Of a DNA stretch of 64,000 bases, positions 1-8,857 are shown one piece after another. The DNA is from JAEUJM01 sp964635055 (GTDB lineage Bacteria > Actinomycetota > Acidimicrobiia > Acidimicrobiales > DATDAH01): positions 71,923-135,922 of the forward strand of contig CAZWMT010000013.1 of assembly GCA_964635055.1 (NCBI GenBank). The letters are read 5' to 3'. Numbering within the stretch: position 1 is the stretch's first letter; every line of letters starts with the position of its first letter. The notes below the pieces were generated by a model. The model saw only the letters and a list, made by a program, of their open reading frames with translations, searched no databases and was not told where the DNA came from. The position numbers and the translations under genes were made by a program.

Positions 1-1
1 G

Positions 2-427
2 GCGAAGCGGGTGCGAACCCCCCTCTGCCTGGACGAGAGCATCCTGTCGGCGGCCGGCGCGGTCGACGCCATCGACCGGGGCGCGTGCTCGGTGGTCAAC
101 ATCAAGGCCGGGAGGGTGGGTGGCTACCTCGAAGCCGTCCACGTCCACGACGCCTGCCGCGAGCGGGGGGTACCGGTCTGGTGCGGCGGCATGGTCGAGA
201 CGGGGCTCGGCCGAGCGGCCAACGTGGCCCTCGCGGCGCTGCCCGGCTTCACGCTGCCGGGCGACACCTCGGGCTCCGACCGCTTCTTCACCACCGACCT
301 CACCGAGCCCCTGGTCCTGCGCGACGGCGGCCTCGACGTGCCCACGGTGCCCGGGATCGGCGCCGAGCCACTGCCCGAGCGCCTCGAGCAGTTCACCGTC
401 CAGACCGAGTGGCTCCGCCCGTCGTGA
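2..427 (+). CDS. menC: menC-family enolase-superfamily protein, C-terminal part (o-succinylbenzoate synthase or N-succinylamino acid racemase)
   Basis: The gene is cut by the window edge, and about 141 C-terminal residues are visible. The motif LCLDESI carries the third metal-binding acidic residue of the MenC/NSAR branch of the enolase superfamily, and NIKAGRVGG carries the second catalytic lysine. The later GGMVETGLGRAANVALAALPG stretch is also typical of the family. The product would be a cytoplasmic Mg-dependent enzyme, either dehydrating SHCHC to o-succinylbenzoate in menaquinone synthesis or racemising N-succinyl amino acids. The C-terminal half cannot separate these activities. A GNAT protein follows 136 bases downstream, as in known N-succinylamino acid racemase loci. 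The first catalytic lysine and two metal ligands lie outside the window. Confidence 0.9.
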   Translation, partial: AKRVRTPLCLDESILSAAGAVDAIDRGACSVVNIKAGRVGGYLEAVHVHDACRERGVPVWCGGMVETGLGRAANVALAALPGFTLPGDTSGSDRFFTTDLTEPLVLRDGGLDVPTVPGIGAEPLPERLEQFTVQTEWLRPS

Positions 428-463
428 CGACGTTTGCCGGCCGGCGGCCGACTTCCCCCGAAC

Positions 464-527
464 TGGCACCGGATTTTGGTGCCCTGGCACCGAGATCCGG
501 TGCCAGATGGGGTGGCCTGCGGCCATC
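464..527. repeat. REP-like palindromic intergenic repeat, copy 1
   Basis: An imperfect inverted repeat begins TGGCACCGGATTTTGG and ends CCGGTGCCA (464-505). The adjoining 25 bases (503-527) reappear exactly, in inverted orientation, at 60056-60080. Related hairpins occur at 13548, 58467, 59418 and 60078, all in intergenic DNA. It lies between the menC-family gene and the GNAT gene. Confidence 0.6.
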
Positions 528-563
528 ACGTCCCATTCCGGCGGATGCGAGCACCATCGAGCC

Positions 564-1349
564 GTGAGCAAGCCCACGGCGGTCGAGGTGCGGGCGCTGA
601 CGACGCCGGACGAGTGCCACCACTGCTCCGAGCTCTACGCCGAGGTGTGGGGGCTGCCCGCCGCCGAGAGCCCGATGGCCGGCGAGGTGCTCATCGCCCT
701 GGCCCACTCCGGCAACTACGTGGTGGGGGCCCACACGCCATCGGGCGCGCTCGTCGGCGGCGCCGCCGCCTGGTTCGGGGTGGACGAGGACGACGGCACC
801 CGCTTCCTGCACTCCCACGTCGCCGCGGTCGCTCCGGCCACGCAGGGCCTCGGGGTGGGTCGCACCTTGAAGGAGCACCAACGGCAGTGGTGCCGGGACC
901 GGGGGGTGGCGGAGATCCGCTGGACCTTCGACCCCCTGGTGCGGCGCAATGCCTGGTTCAACCTCACCCGCCTCGGTGCCGTCGGCGTCCGCTACGTGGA
1001 GGACTACTACGGCGGCCTCGAGGACGGCATCAACGCCGGCGGCGCCACCGATCGGATGGTGGTGCACTGGGCGGTCGATGCCGCGGCCGAGCCGGTCGAG
1101 GCCCCCAGCGGGGCCTACCCCGTTCTGGACGTCGGCCGCGGCGACGTGCCGGTCGTGCTCGACACCGATCCGCCCGACACCGACCTGGCCGTGTGGCTGC
1201 CCGAGGACATCGTCGCGATGCGGGTCGCCGACCCGGACCTGGCCGGCCGGTGGCGGGCCGCGCAACGCGCGGTGCTCGGTCCCGCGTTCTCTCTCGGCTA
1301 CCGGGCGACCGCGGTGACGCCCGAGGGCTGGCTCGTCCTCTCCCGCTGA
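564..1349 (+). CDS. GNAT-family acyltransferase (COG3375-like), 261 aa
   Basis: The first half is a GNAT fold that would transfer an acyl group from acyl-CoA. Residues about 93-112 contain HVAAVAPATQGLGVGRTLK, which resembles the acyl-CoA-binding Q/R-x-x-G-x-G/A loop, and WTFDPLVRRNAWFNL follows. The C-terminal half is an extension typical of predicted acetyltransferases found beside N-acylamino acid racemase or menC genes. In Geobacillus-type loci such a protein is a succinyltransferase acting on D-amino acids. I infer a similar role here from the upstream neighbour. The GTG at 564 is chosen because upstream sequence in the same frame runs through the palindromic repeat and has no family similarity. 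Confidence 0.8.
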   Translation: MSKPTAVEVRALTTPDECHHCSELYAEVWGLPAAESPMAGEVLIALAHSGNYVVGAHTPSGALVGGAAAWFGVDEDDGTRFLHSHVAAVAPATQGLGVGRTLKEHQRQWCRDRGVAEIRWTFDPLVRRNAWFNLTRLGAVGVRYVEDYYGGLEDGINAGGATDRMVVHWAVDAAAEPVEAPSGAYPVLDVGRGDVPVVLDTDPPDTDLAVWLPEDIVAMRVADPDLAGRWRAAQRAVLGPAFSLGYRATAVTPEGWLVLSR

Positions 1350-1410
1350 CACGGCGACGGTCACCGCACTGAGGGCGCGCCGATGGTGCCTCCGCCCGCC
1401 CCGAGCCAGG

Positions 1411-1450
1411 TCCGTGCGTCCGTGCGTCCGTGCGTCCGTGCGTCCGTTCG
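1411..1450. repeat. tandem octamer repeat (five TCCGTGCG units)
   Basis: Four exact TCCGTGCG units and a fifth with one change (TCCGTTCG) run head to tail in the 203-base gap between the GNAT gene and the secreted repeat protein. It is a simple-sequence tract likely to vary in length; no function is visible. Confidence 0.85.
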
Positions 1451-1552
1451 TGCTCGGCGACGACGCTCGGGCTCCGGCCGCCACTGCGTCGAGAACGGAC
1501 CGGGGGGCGGCCCGCGGTATAGCGTGCGAACCGAGCTACTGGGGGGCACGAG

Positions 1553-2857
1553 ATGCGACTACGGCGGGCGATCGTCGGAACAGCCGTGGTGCTGCTGGCA
1601 GCGGTCGGGGTGGCCCCGCCCGCGGGAGCCGACAGGGCCGACACGTTCGGCAACCCGGCCGCCCCGCCGCCGGGCCTCTCGTCGCCGGACCGCGACGCCT
1701 TCTTGGCCGGCGCCGGCGGCGACGACACCCGCTCCACCGAGGCCACCCGCACCATCACGGTGACGCCGGATGCCGACCTGGTGGACGGCCAGGCGGTCAC
1801 GGTGCAGGGGACGGGCTTCGGCGACGACGCTGTCACCGGCATCCTCCAGTGCGCCAAAGGGTTGGGCGTCGACGGCTGCGACGACTCGTCGCTGGTGATC
1901 TTCAACCCTCCGGGCAACACCTTCTCCCGCCAGTTCCGGGTGGATGCCATCCTCCACACCGCAGCCGGCGACATCGATTGCCGCACCCATGCGGCGGGCT
2001 GTCGGCTCATCGCCAACGATCACTACTCCCTGAGCGGTGCAGCCAGGGCCGACCTGGGTTTCGACCCCGACGGCCCGCTCGAGCCACCCCCCACCGTGAC
2101 GGTCGACCCGGCGACCGATCTGGTCGACGGCCAGGTGGTGAACGTGACCGGCGGCAACCTACGACCCGACGAGTTCCTGACGCTCGCCCAGTGCCCCGCA
2201 GGCGCCACCGATCTCTACGAGCGGTGCCAGAACTTCTTCGGCCTCGAGGCGGACGCCGGCGGCAACTTCGAGCAGGACTATCAGGTCGAGGCGTTGCTCG
2301 AGACCTACTACTACGCCGAGGGCTCGCCCGAGGGCACCCCGCGGCCCGAGCCCGTCGACTGCAGGGTCGAGGCCTGCGAGCTCGTGGCGGTGGCCAACGA
2401 CGACATCGACCGAGTGGGCCGCGCCGCGCTGTCGTTCGATCCGGACGCGCCCTTGCGCCCTGACCTGGTCATCACCGTCACGCCGCATCAGGATCTGGTC
2501 GACGGCCAGGTGGTGGAGGTCGAGGCCGCCGGGCTCACGCCCGACGGCCCCGTCGACGTCGTGCAGTGCTCCCTGAGCAGCGACCTCGCGGGCAGCGGGT
2601 GCGAGCTCGACCGCGTGCACCACCTCACCGCCGACCCGGCTGGGGAGGTCGCCACCAACTACGCCGTCAACGAGGAGCTCGACACCCCGTCGGGCGCCGT
2701 CGACTGCACCGGATACAGCAACTGCATCCTCGTCGCGGTCGACCGGTCGGTCCCCATCGACTTCGGCCGCGGCTACGTGTTCGAGTCGCTCTCCTTCCGC
2801 GGCGATGAGGTCGTCCCCCCCGACCCCACGCCCCTCCCTCCCCGGTTCGCCGGTTGA
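1553..2857 (+). CDS. secreted protein with three neocarzinostatin-like domains, 434 aa
   Basis: The N-terminus has arginines, a hydrophobic run and a likely cleavage near AGA-DR (residues 25-28), so the protein should be exported. Three repeats follow at roughly residues 67-182, 183-305 and 306-415. Each opens with a TVTxxxDLVDGQxVxV strand, carries an LQC/AQC/VQC motif and a later Cys pair (DCR...C.L), and ends near FDPDxPL or an equivalent. This pattern matches the immunoglobulin-like neocarzinostatin family, whose characterised members bind enediyne chromophores. No enediyne synthase is present here, so the ligand is unknown. The ATG has a GGGGGG ribosome-binding site seven bases upstream and a TAGCGT hexamer at 1520-1525. 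The stop overlaps the TTG start of the next, homologous gene. Confidence 0.85.
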   Translation: MRLRRAIVGTAVVLLAAVGVAPPAGADRADTFGNPAAPPPGLSSPDRDAFLAGAGGDDTRSTEATRTITVTPDADLVDGQAVTVQGTGFGDDAVTGILQCAKGLGVDGCDDSSLVIFNPPGNTFSRQFRVDAILHTAAGDIDCRTHAAGCRLIANDHYSLSGAARADLGFDPDGPLEPPPTVTVDPATDLVDGQVVNVTGGNLRPDEFLTLAQCPAGATDLYERCQNFFGLEADAGGNFEQDYQVEALLETYYYAEGSPEGTPRPEPVDCRVEACELVAVANDDIDRVGRAALSFDPDAPLRPDLVITVTPHQDLVDGQVVEVEAAGLTPDGPVDVVQCSLSSDLAGSGCELDRVHHLTADPAGEVATNYAVNEELDTPSGAVDCTGYSNCILVAVDRSVPIDFGRGYVFESLSFRGDEVVPPDPTPLPPRFAG

Positions 2858-3804
2858 TCCCGGCGGCGCGCGAGCTCGCCGGCCGGCTCCTGGTCAGCGC
2901 GGCGGTCGGCACCATCGCGCTCGCGCTGCTCGGTCCGAACGCCGCCGCCGACGCGCCCCGTGGACTGGGCCGACCCGGACCGCCCCCGACGTTCCCGTCC
3001 TCCACGGGTACCGACGAGTTGCACCAGACCGGGGCCGAGGCATCGAGTGCAACGACCGTCACGGTGACCGTCGATCCGGCGGCCGAACTGCGCGACGGCC
3101 AGGTGGTGGCCGTCAGCGCCGCCGGGTTGGGCGGTGACGAGCAGGTCCTGGTCGCACAGTGCCTCACCGGCACCTCGGCGCCTGAGCACGACTGCGGCAA
3201 CGTCTTCAGCACGTTCGTCGATGCCGACGGCAACCTGGCCATCGACTACCGGGTCGAGGCCGTGATCCATCCCTTCTCGTCGGACCCGATCGATTGCCGC
3301 GTTCAAGCCTGCGAGCTCTGGGTCGCGGCCGCCGGCGACATCGTCCGCCGGGGCACGGCGGCCCTCGAGTTCGATCCCGACGGGCCCCTTCGGCCCGAGA
3401 TGGCACTCACCGTCACCCCCAGGGAACACCTGGTCGACGGCCAGGTCGTCGACGTCGGGATCAGCGGGTTCACGCCCGACGGCCCGGTCGACGTGGTCGA
3501 GTGCTCGCTGTCGAGCGACCTCTCGGGCAGCGGGTGCGCTGCGGACGCGGTCCAGAGCCTCACCACTGACTCGTTCGGCGCACTGGACACCACCTATGCC
3601 GTGGCGCTTCGGTTCGACTCGGCCGACGGTCCGGTCGACTGCCGCCGCGAGGACTGCATCCTGGTCGCGGTCGACCGGTCCGTGCCGATCGACTTCGGAC
3701 GCGGGTACCTGTTCGAGCTCCTCGACTTCACCGATGCGGTCGCCCCACCCGACCCTCCCGACCCCGCCCCGCCGACGCTGATCGCGCCCCGATTCACCGG
3801 GTAG
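2854..3804 (+). CDS. secreted protein with two neocarzinostatin-like domains, 316 aa
   Basis: This is a paralogue of the preceding gene. The TTG start shares bases with the upstream stop codon (TTGA), which implies translational coupling. A signal peptide ends near NAAADA (residues 27-32). Two repeats start near residues 66 and 186 with VTVDPAAELRDGQ and LTVTPREHLVDGQ. The last domain and the tail (ILVAVDRSVPIDFGRGY) are nearly identical to the end of the upstream protein, so the pair arose by local duplication followed by loss or gain of one domain. The C-terminus is proline-rich. The product is probably an extracellular small-molecule-binding or surface protein. The function is unknown. Confidence 0.85.
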   Translation: MIPAARELAGRLLVSAAVGTIALALLGPNAAADAPRGLGRPGPPPTFPSSTGTDELHQTGAEASSATTVTVTVDPAAELRDGQVVAVSAAGLGGDEQVLVAQCLTGTSAPEHDCGNVFSTFVDADGNLAIDYRVEAVIHPFSSDPIDCRVQACELWVAAAGDIVRRGTAALEFDPDGPLRPEMALTVTPREHLVDGQVVDVGISGFTPDGPVDVVECSLSSDLSGSGCAADAVQSLTTDSFGALDTTYAVALRFDSADGPVDCRREDCILVAVDRSVPIDFGRGYLFELLDFTDAVAPPDPPDPAPPTLIAPRFTG

Positions 3805-3813
3805 CGGAGCGGC

Positions 3814-4995
3814 CTACCGGTCGGGGTGGAGGATGAGGGCGCTCGTCGGGACGCCGGTGCCGGCGGTGGCCAGCACGTTCTCGACGTTCGGCACCTGGTT
3901 CACCGAGGTGCCGCGCACCTGGCGGACCGCCTCGGCGATGCCGTTCATCCCGTGGATGTAGGCCTCGCCCAGCTGGCCGCCGTTGGTGTTGATGGGCAGC
4001 CGGCCGTCGATCTCGAGGTGGCCGTCGCGCACGAAGTCCTTGGCCTCGCCGCGGGGGCAGAAACGGAACTCCTCGAGCGTCAACAACACCATCGGGCTGA
4101 AGGCGTCGTAGAGGATGGCCGTCTGGATGTCGTCGGGGCCGATGCCGGCGGTGGCGTAGCACTGCTCGGCCACGATGCCCATCTCGGGGATGCCCAGCTG
4201 GGGCCGGTAGTACGACGTCATCATCTCCTGCTCGCGGTCCGTGCCCTGCGCCGCCGCGGAGATGACCGCCGGCGGGTTGGGCAGGTCGCGGGCCCGCTCG
4301 GTGCTGGTGATGACGATGGCCTGGCCGCCGTCGCTCTCCTGGCAGCAGTCGAGCAGGTGCAGCGGCTCGACGATCCAGCGGCTGTTCTGATGGTCCTCCA
4401 GCGTGGCCGGCCGCTCGTAGAAGAAGGCCTTGGGGTTGTTGGCGGCGTAGGTGCGGCTGGCCACGGCCACCCGACCGAAGTCCTCGCTGGTGGCTCCGGT
4501 CTCGTGCATGTAGCGGCGGGCGAACATGGCCACCCACTGCGCCGGGGTGAGCAGCCCGTGGGGCGAGTACCACGAGTACATGGCGTTCTCGGCGTTGACC
4601 GCCGGCGGCCGGTCCTGCACCCCGGTGCCGAAGCGGTGGCCCGAGCGCTCGTTGAAGGCGCGGTAGGCCACCACCACGTCGGCGACGCCGGTGGCCACGG
4701 CCATGGCCGCCTGCTGGATGGTGGCCGCGGCGGCGCCGCCACCGTGGTGGATGCGGCTGTAGAACGTGAGCGGCCCCATCCCCAGGTGCTTGGCGATCTC
4801 GATCTCGGGGTTGGTCTCGGCGCTGAAGCACACCATGCCGTCCACGTCGGCCGGTGTGAGCCCGGCGTCGGCGATGGCGGCCTTCACGGCCTCGGTGGCC
4901 AGCGACATCTCGCTGCGGCCCGAGTCCTTCGAGAACTCGGTGGCGCCGATGCCGACGATGGCGGCCTTGTCCTTCAGGAGGTTCGACGCGGTCAT
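3814..4995 (-). CDS. ltp2: thiolase-like lipid-transfer protein Ltp2 (steroid side-chain retro-aldolase), 393 aa
   Basis: Known Ltp2 proteins pair with the DUF35 domain of ChsH2 and cleave the 17-hydroxy side-chain CoA thioester to androstenedione and propionyl-CoA. The match to mycobacterial Ltp2 is strong throughout: AIVGIGATEFSKDSGRSE at the N-terminus, DVVVAYRAFNERSGHRFG near residue 110, DHQNSRWIVEPLHLLDCC and GEAYIHGMNGIAEAVRQ. The usual thiolase nucleophilic cysteine is absent at the corresponding HHGGGAAAAT segment, as expected for an aldolase. It is the last gene of the minus-strand operon, 82 bases after chsH1. It converges with the neocarzinostatin-like gene, with nine bases between the stops. 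Confidence 0.92.
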   Translation of the reverse strand: MTASNLLKDKAAIVGIGATEFSKDSGRSEMSLATEAVKAAIADAGLTPADVDGMVCFSAETNPEIEIAKHLGMGPLTFYSRIHHGGGAAAATIQQAAMAVATGVADVVVAYRAFNERSGHRFGTGVQDRPPAVNAENAMYSWYSPHGLLTPAQWVAMFARRYMHETGATSEDFGRVAVASRTYAANNPKAFFYERPATLEDHQNSRWIVEPLHLLDCCQESDGGQAIVITSTERARDLPNPPAVISAAAQGTDREQEMMTSYYRPQLGIPEMGIVAEQCYATAGIGPDDIQTAILYDAFSPMVLLTLEEFRFCPRGEAKDFVRDGHLEIDGRLPINTNGGQLGEAYIHGMNGIAEAVRQVRGTSVNQVPNVENVLATAGTGVPTSALILHPDR

Positions 4996-5077
4996 GGGGT
5001 GCGGGTCCTCATGCGGTGTGGGTCCTCACGGGGGTGCGGGCGGGCGGGGTGATCGGGGTGGCAGTCACGGCGGCAGG

Positions 5078-5500
5078 TCACGGCAGGGTCAGGGTGACCT
5101 GGCCGGTCACGTGGTTGCCCTGGCTGTTGGCGCCGACCACGTCGACGGTCACCGTGCGCGTCTCGTCGTCGGTCGCGGAGACGGTGCCGGTCATCACCAT
5201 GGTGTCGCCGGGGTAATTGGGCGCACCCAGGCGGATGCTCACCTTCCGGAGGATCGCGTCGGGGCCGGCCCAGTCGGTGATGAAGCGGCCGACGAAGCCG
5301 TTGGTCGACAGGATGTTCATGAAGATGTCGGGTGAGCCCCGCTCGACCGCGAGGCCAGGGTCGTGATGCACGTCCTGGTAGTCACGGGACGCGATTGCGG
5401 TGGCGACGATGAGCGACCGGGTGAGCGGCACATCCAACGGCGGCAGCTCGTCGCCCACGGCGACCTCCGCGTACCGGACGCTCGTGGCGGGGACCGTCAT
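5078..5500 (-). CDS. chsH1: MaoC-like steroid enoyl-CoA hydratase subunit ChsH1, 140 aa
   Basis: A single hot-dog (MaoC) domain. In mycobacteria ChsH1 forms a heterotetramer with ChsH2 and hydrates the 3-oxo-4,17-pregnadiene-20-carboxyl-CoA double bond. The hydratase motif is visible as ASRDYQDVHHDPGLAV (residues 37-52), followed by DIFMNILSTNGFVGRFITDW, which closely follows the mycobacterial protein. The length is slightly above the mycobacterial 129 residues. The ATG at 5500 overlaps the stop of chsE1 by four bases (ATGA), so the two are translationally coupled. The neighbours on both sides are the known functional partners. Confidence 0.92.
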   Translation of the reverse strand: MTVPATSVRYAEVAVGDELPPLDVPLTRSLIVATAIASRDYQDVHHDPGLAVERGSPDIFMNILSTNGFVGRFITDWAGPDAILRKVSIRLGAPNYPGDTMVMTGTVSATDDETRTVTVDVVGANSQGNHVTGQVTLTLP

Positions 5501-6651
5501 GGCGCGGTTGCCTCCTTGGCCGTGTGGGCGAGCTCGGCGCCGAGCGCCACCAGGGTCTGGCTGGCGCCGCCGAGGGTGTCGCCCACCTGCTTGCCCCAGA
5601 GGAAGGTGCGGTGCAGGGGGTAGTCGATGTCGGAGCCGATGCCGCCGTGCAGGTGCTGGGTGCTGTGCAGCACCCGGTGGCCGCCCTCGGTGGCCCACCA
5701 CTTGGCGATGGCCACCTCCTCGGCGGCTGGTAACCCGACCGTCAGCCGCCACGCGGCGGACCACAGCGTGGCCCGCATGGCCTCGGTGTCGATGTAGGCG
5801 TCGGCGGCCCGCAGGGCGACGCCCTGGTTGGTGGACAGGGGACGGCCGAACTGCTCGCGCTGGCTCGTGTACTCGGCGGTGGCGCGCAGCGCGCCCTCGC
5901 ACACGCCCACCTGCTGGGCGCACAGCCCCAGGCGGGCACGGTCGAGCAGCCAGGTCACGATCTCGGCACCCGCGGTCGGGGCGCCCAGCACGTCGGCGTC
6001 GGCGACGACGACCCCGTCGAGGGCCAGCTCGCCGTGCATCTGGCGGTTCGTGGCCTCCTCGGTCACCACCGACACGCCGTCGGCGCCGGGATCGACGAGG
6101 AACACGCCCACCGACCCGTCGCCCGTGCGGGCACTGACCAGGACGCGGGCGGCCAGGTGCACCACCGGCACCGCCGGCTTGGCGCCGGTGAGCCGCCACC
6201 CGCCCTCGCCGTCATCCGACGAGACGGGCTCGGCGACGACCGAGGGGAACAGCGGGTCGTTGGCGCCCGGCTCCTCGAAGGCGCCGGTCAGCACCGTGTC
6301 GCCGGCGATGACGCCGGGCAGCCACGTGGACCGCTGGGCCTCGGTGCCGAACTCGGCGATGGGCAGCGCGCCGAGCATGATCGTGGGCCACAGCGGGATC
6401 GGGGCCACCCGGCGGGCGGCCTCCTCGAGCACGAGCAGGGCCTCGATCAGGCCGAGGCCACTGCCCCCGACCGACTCGGGCAACGCGATGCCGAGCAGGT
6501 TGGCCTTGGCCAGCTCGGACCACAGGTCGCGATCGAAGCGCTCGCTGCCGCGCTCGACCTCGCGGACCCGCTCGTGGGTGGCCTGACCCTCGAAGATCTG
6601 AGCGGCCAGTTCCTGGACGGCCTGCTGCTCCTCACTGAACGAGAAGTCCAT
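5497..6651 (-). CDS. chsE1: acyl-CoA dehydrogenase subunit ChsE1 (FadE28-like), 384 aa
   Basis: An ACAD subunit of the alpha2beta2 type used on steroid side chains. It begins MDFSFSEEQQAVQELAAQIF and ends with HGGIGSDIDYPLHRTFLWGK, the FadE28/FadE27-type C-terminal signature. In such complexes this chain contributes flavin and substrate contacts, while the catalytic glutamate sits in the FadE29-type partner. Here the partner is encoded at 7637-8824. The complex would dehydrogenate the C22 three-carbon side-chain CoA thioester. The start ATG at 6651 shares one base with the chsH2 stop (TGATG) and the stop overlaps the chsH1 start. This unbroken overlap chain indicates a single operon. Confidence 0.88.
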   Translation of the reverse strand: MDFSFSEEQQAVQELAAQIFEGQATHERVREVERGSERFDRDLWSELAKANLLGIALPESVGGSGLGLIEALLVLEEAARRVAPIPLWPTIMLGALPIAEFGTEAQRSTWLPGVIAGDTVLTGAFEEPGANDPLFPSVVAEPVSSDDGEGGWRLTGAKPAVPVVHLAARVLVSARTGDGSVGVFLVDPGADGVSVVTEEATNRQMHGELALDGVVVADADVLGAPTAGAEIVTWLLDRARLGLCAQQVGVCEGALRATAEYTSQREQFGRPLSTNQGVALRAADAYIDTEAMRATLWSAAWRLTVGLPAAEEVAIAKWWATEGGHRVLHSTQHLHGGIGSDIDYPLHRTFLWGKQVGDTLGGASQTLVALGAELAHTAKEATAP

Positions 6652-7636
6652 CAGGCACCTCCGCCGTTCTCGGTGTCGCCCGCGACCACGGGACGGAACT
6701 GGGGCAGGGAAAGGTCGGGGTCGTGATCGGCGAACTCGACCTCGACGGCCATGCCCACCTCGATGTCGTCCGGCTCGATGCCCACGATGTCGGCCACCAG
6801 GCGGGTGCCCTCCTCCAGCTCGATCAGGCCGATCGGCAGCGGGTAGTCGAACGCCGGCAGCTTCGGGTGGTGGTTGACGACGTAGCTGTAGACGGTTCCC
6901 TTGCCGCTGGCCTCGAGGGGTTCCCAGTCGAGCGACTGGCAGGCGTGGCACATCGGCCCCGGCGGGTGACGCAGGGTGCCGCAGGCCGAGCACCGCTGGA
7001 TCAGCAGCTTGTGGGCCTTCGCGCCCTCGAACCAGAACAGGCTGTCGTGGGTGATGACCGGACGGGGGCGCTTCGGCCGCTCGGTGGGCTCGGCATCGCC
7101 CTCGCCGGACCGATCGACGGGCCGGAACTTGAGGATGCGGAACGTCATCGTGCCCACCAGCTCGCCCGCCTGGTCACGGTACTCCTGGCGGGTGGTGACG
7201 AAGTGGCCGACGCCCAGCCCGGTGGTCTTCTCGGGCGAGACCGACTCGATGAAGGCGGTGACGTTCAACTCGTCGCCGGGGCGCAGGTAGCGCTGGTACT
7301 CCTGATCGCAGTTCGTGGCCACCACCGAGGTGAACCCCTTCGAGTCGAGCAGGGACATCAGCTCGTCCTGGGCGGTGCCGCCCTCGGTGGGTCGAGGGGC
7401 GAACCCACGCATGATCCAGGCCTGCAACATGACCGGCGGGGCCACCACACCACCGTGCACCGAGGCGGCGCCGGCCTCGGGGTCGGTGTAGATGGGCAGC
7501 TCGTCGCCGATCGCCTCCACCCAGTGGCGGATCATCGGCTGGTTCACGGGGTCGGGCGCCGGCGTGGGCGGCCCCACCTGGCGGCCCTCGAAGGCCCTCA
7601 GCCGGTCCATGAGCTCGCTCGTGTCGCCCGATCCAC

Positions 7637-7640
<4 letters not shown>
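6651..7640 (-). CDS. chsH2: ChsH2: MaoC hydratase fused to a DUF35 OB-fold/zinc-ribbon domain, 329 aa
   Basis: The N-terminal half (about 1-175) is a hot-dog hydratase-type domain. It contains GGVVAPPVMLQAWIMRG and YLRPGDELNVTAFIESVSPEK. A charged linker near 180-195 leads to a DUF35 domain with a zinc ribbon, CSAC and CHAC separated by about 11 residues, then an OB fold (GKGTVYSYVVNHHPKLPAF). In characterised systems the MaoC half works with ChsH1 and the DUF35 half docks Ltp2, passing the hydrated product to the aldolase. Both partners are encoded downstream in the same operon. It overlaps chsE2 by four bases (7637-7640). Confidence 0.93.
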
Positions 7641-8824
<1,184 letters not shown>

Positions 8825-8857
8825 GGTGTCTCCGGTGTCCGGTCGGTGCGGCGGGCA

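Noticed and set aside
1411..1450. Possible CRISPR-like array
   Set aside because: The eight-base units have no spacers and no cas genes are near; it is a simple tandem repeat.
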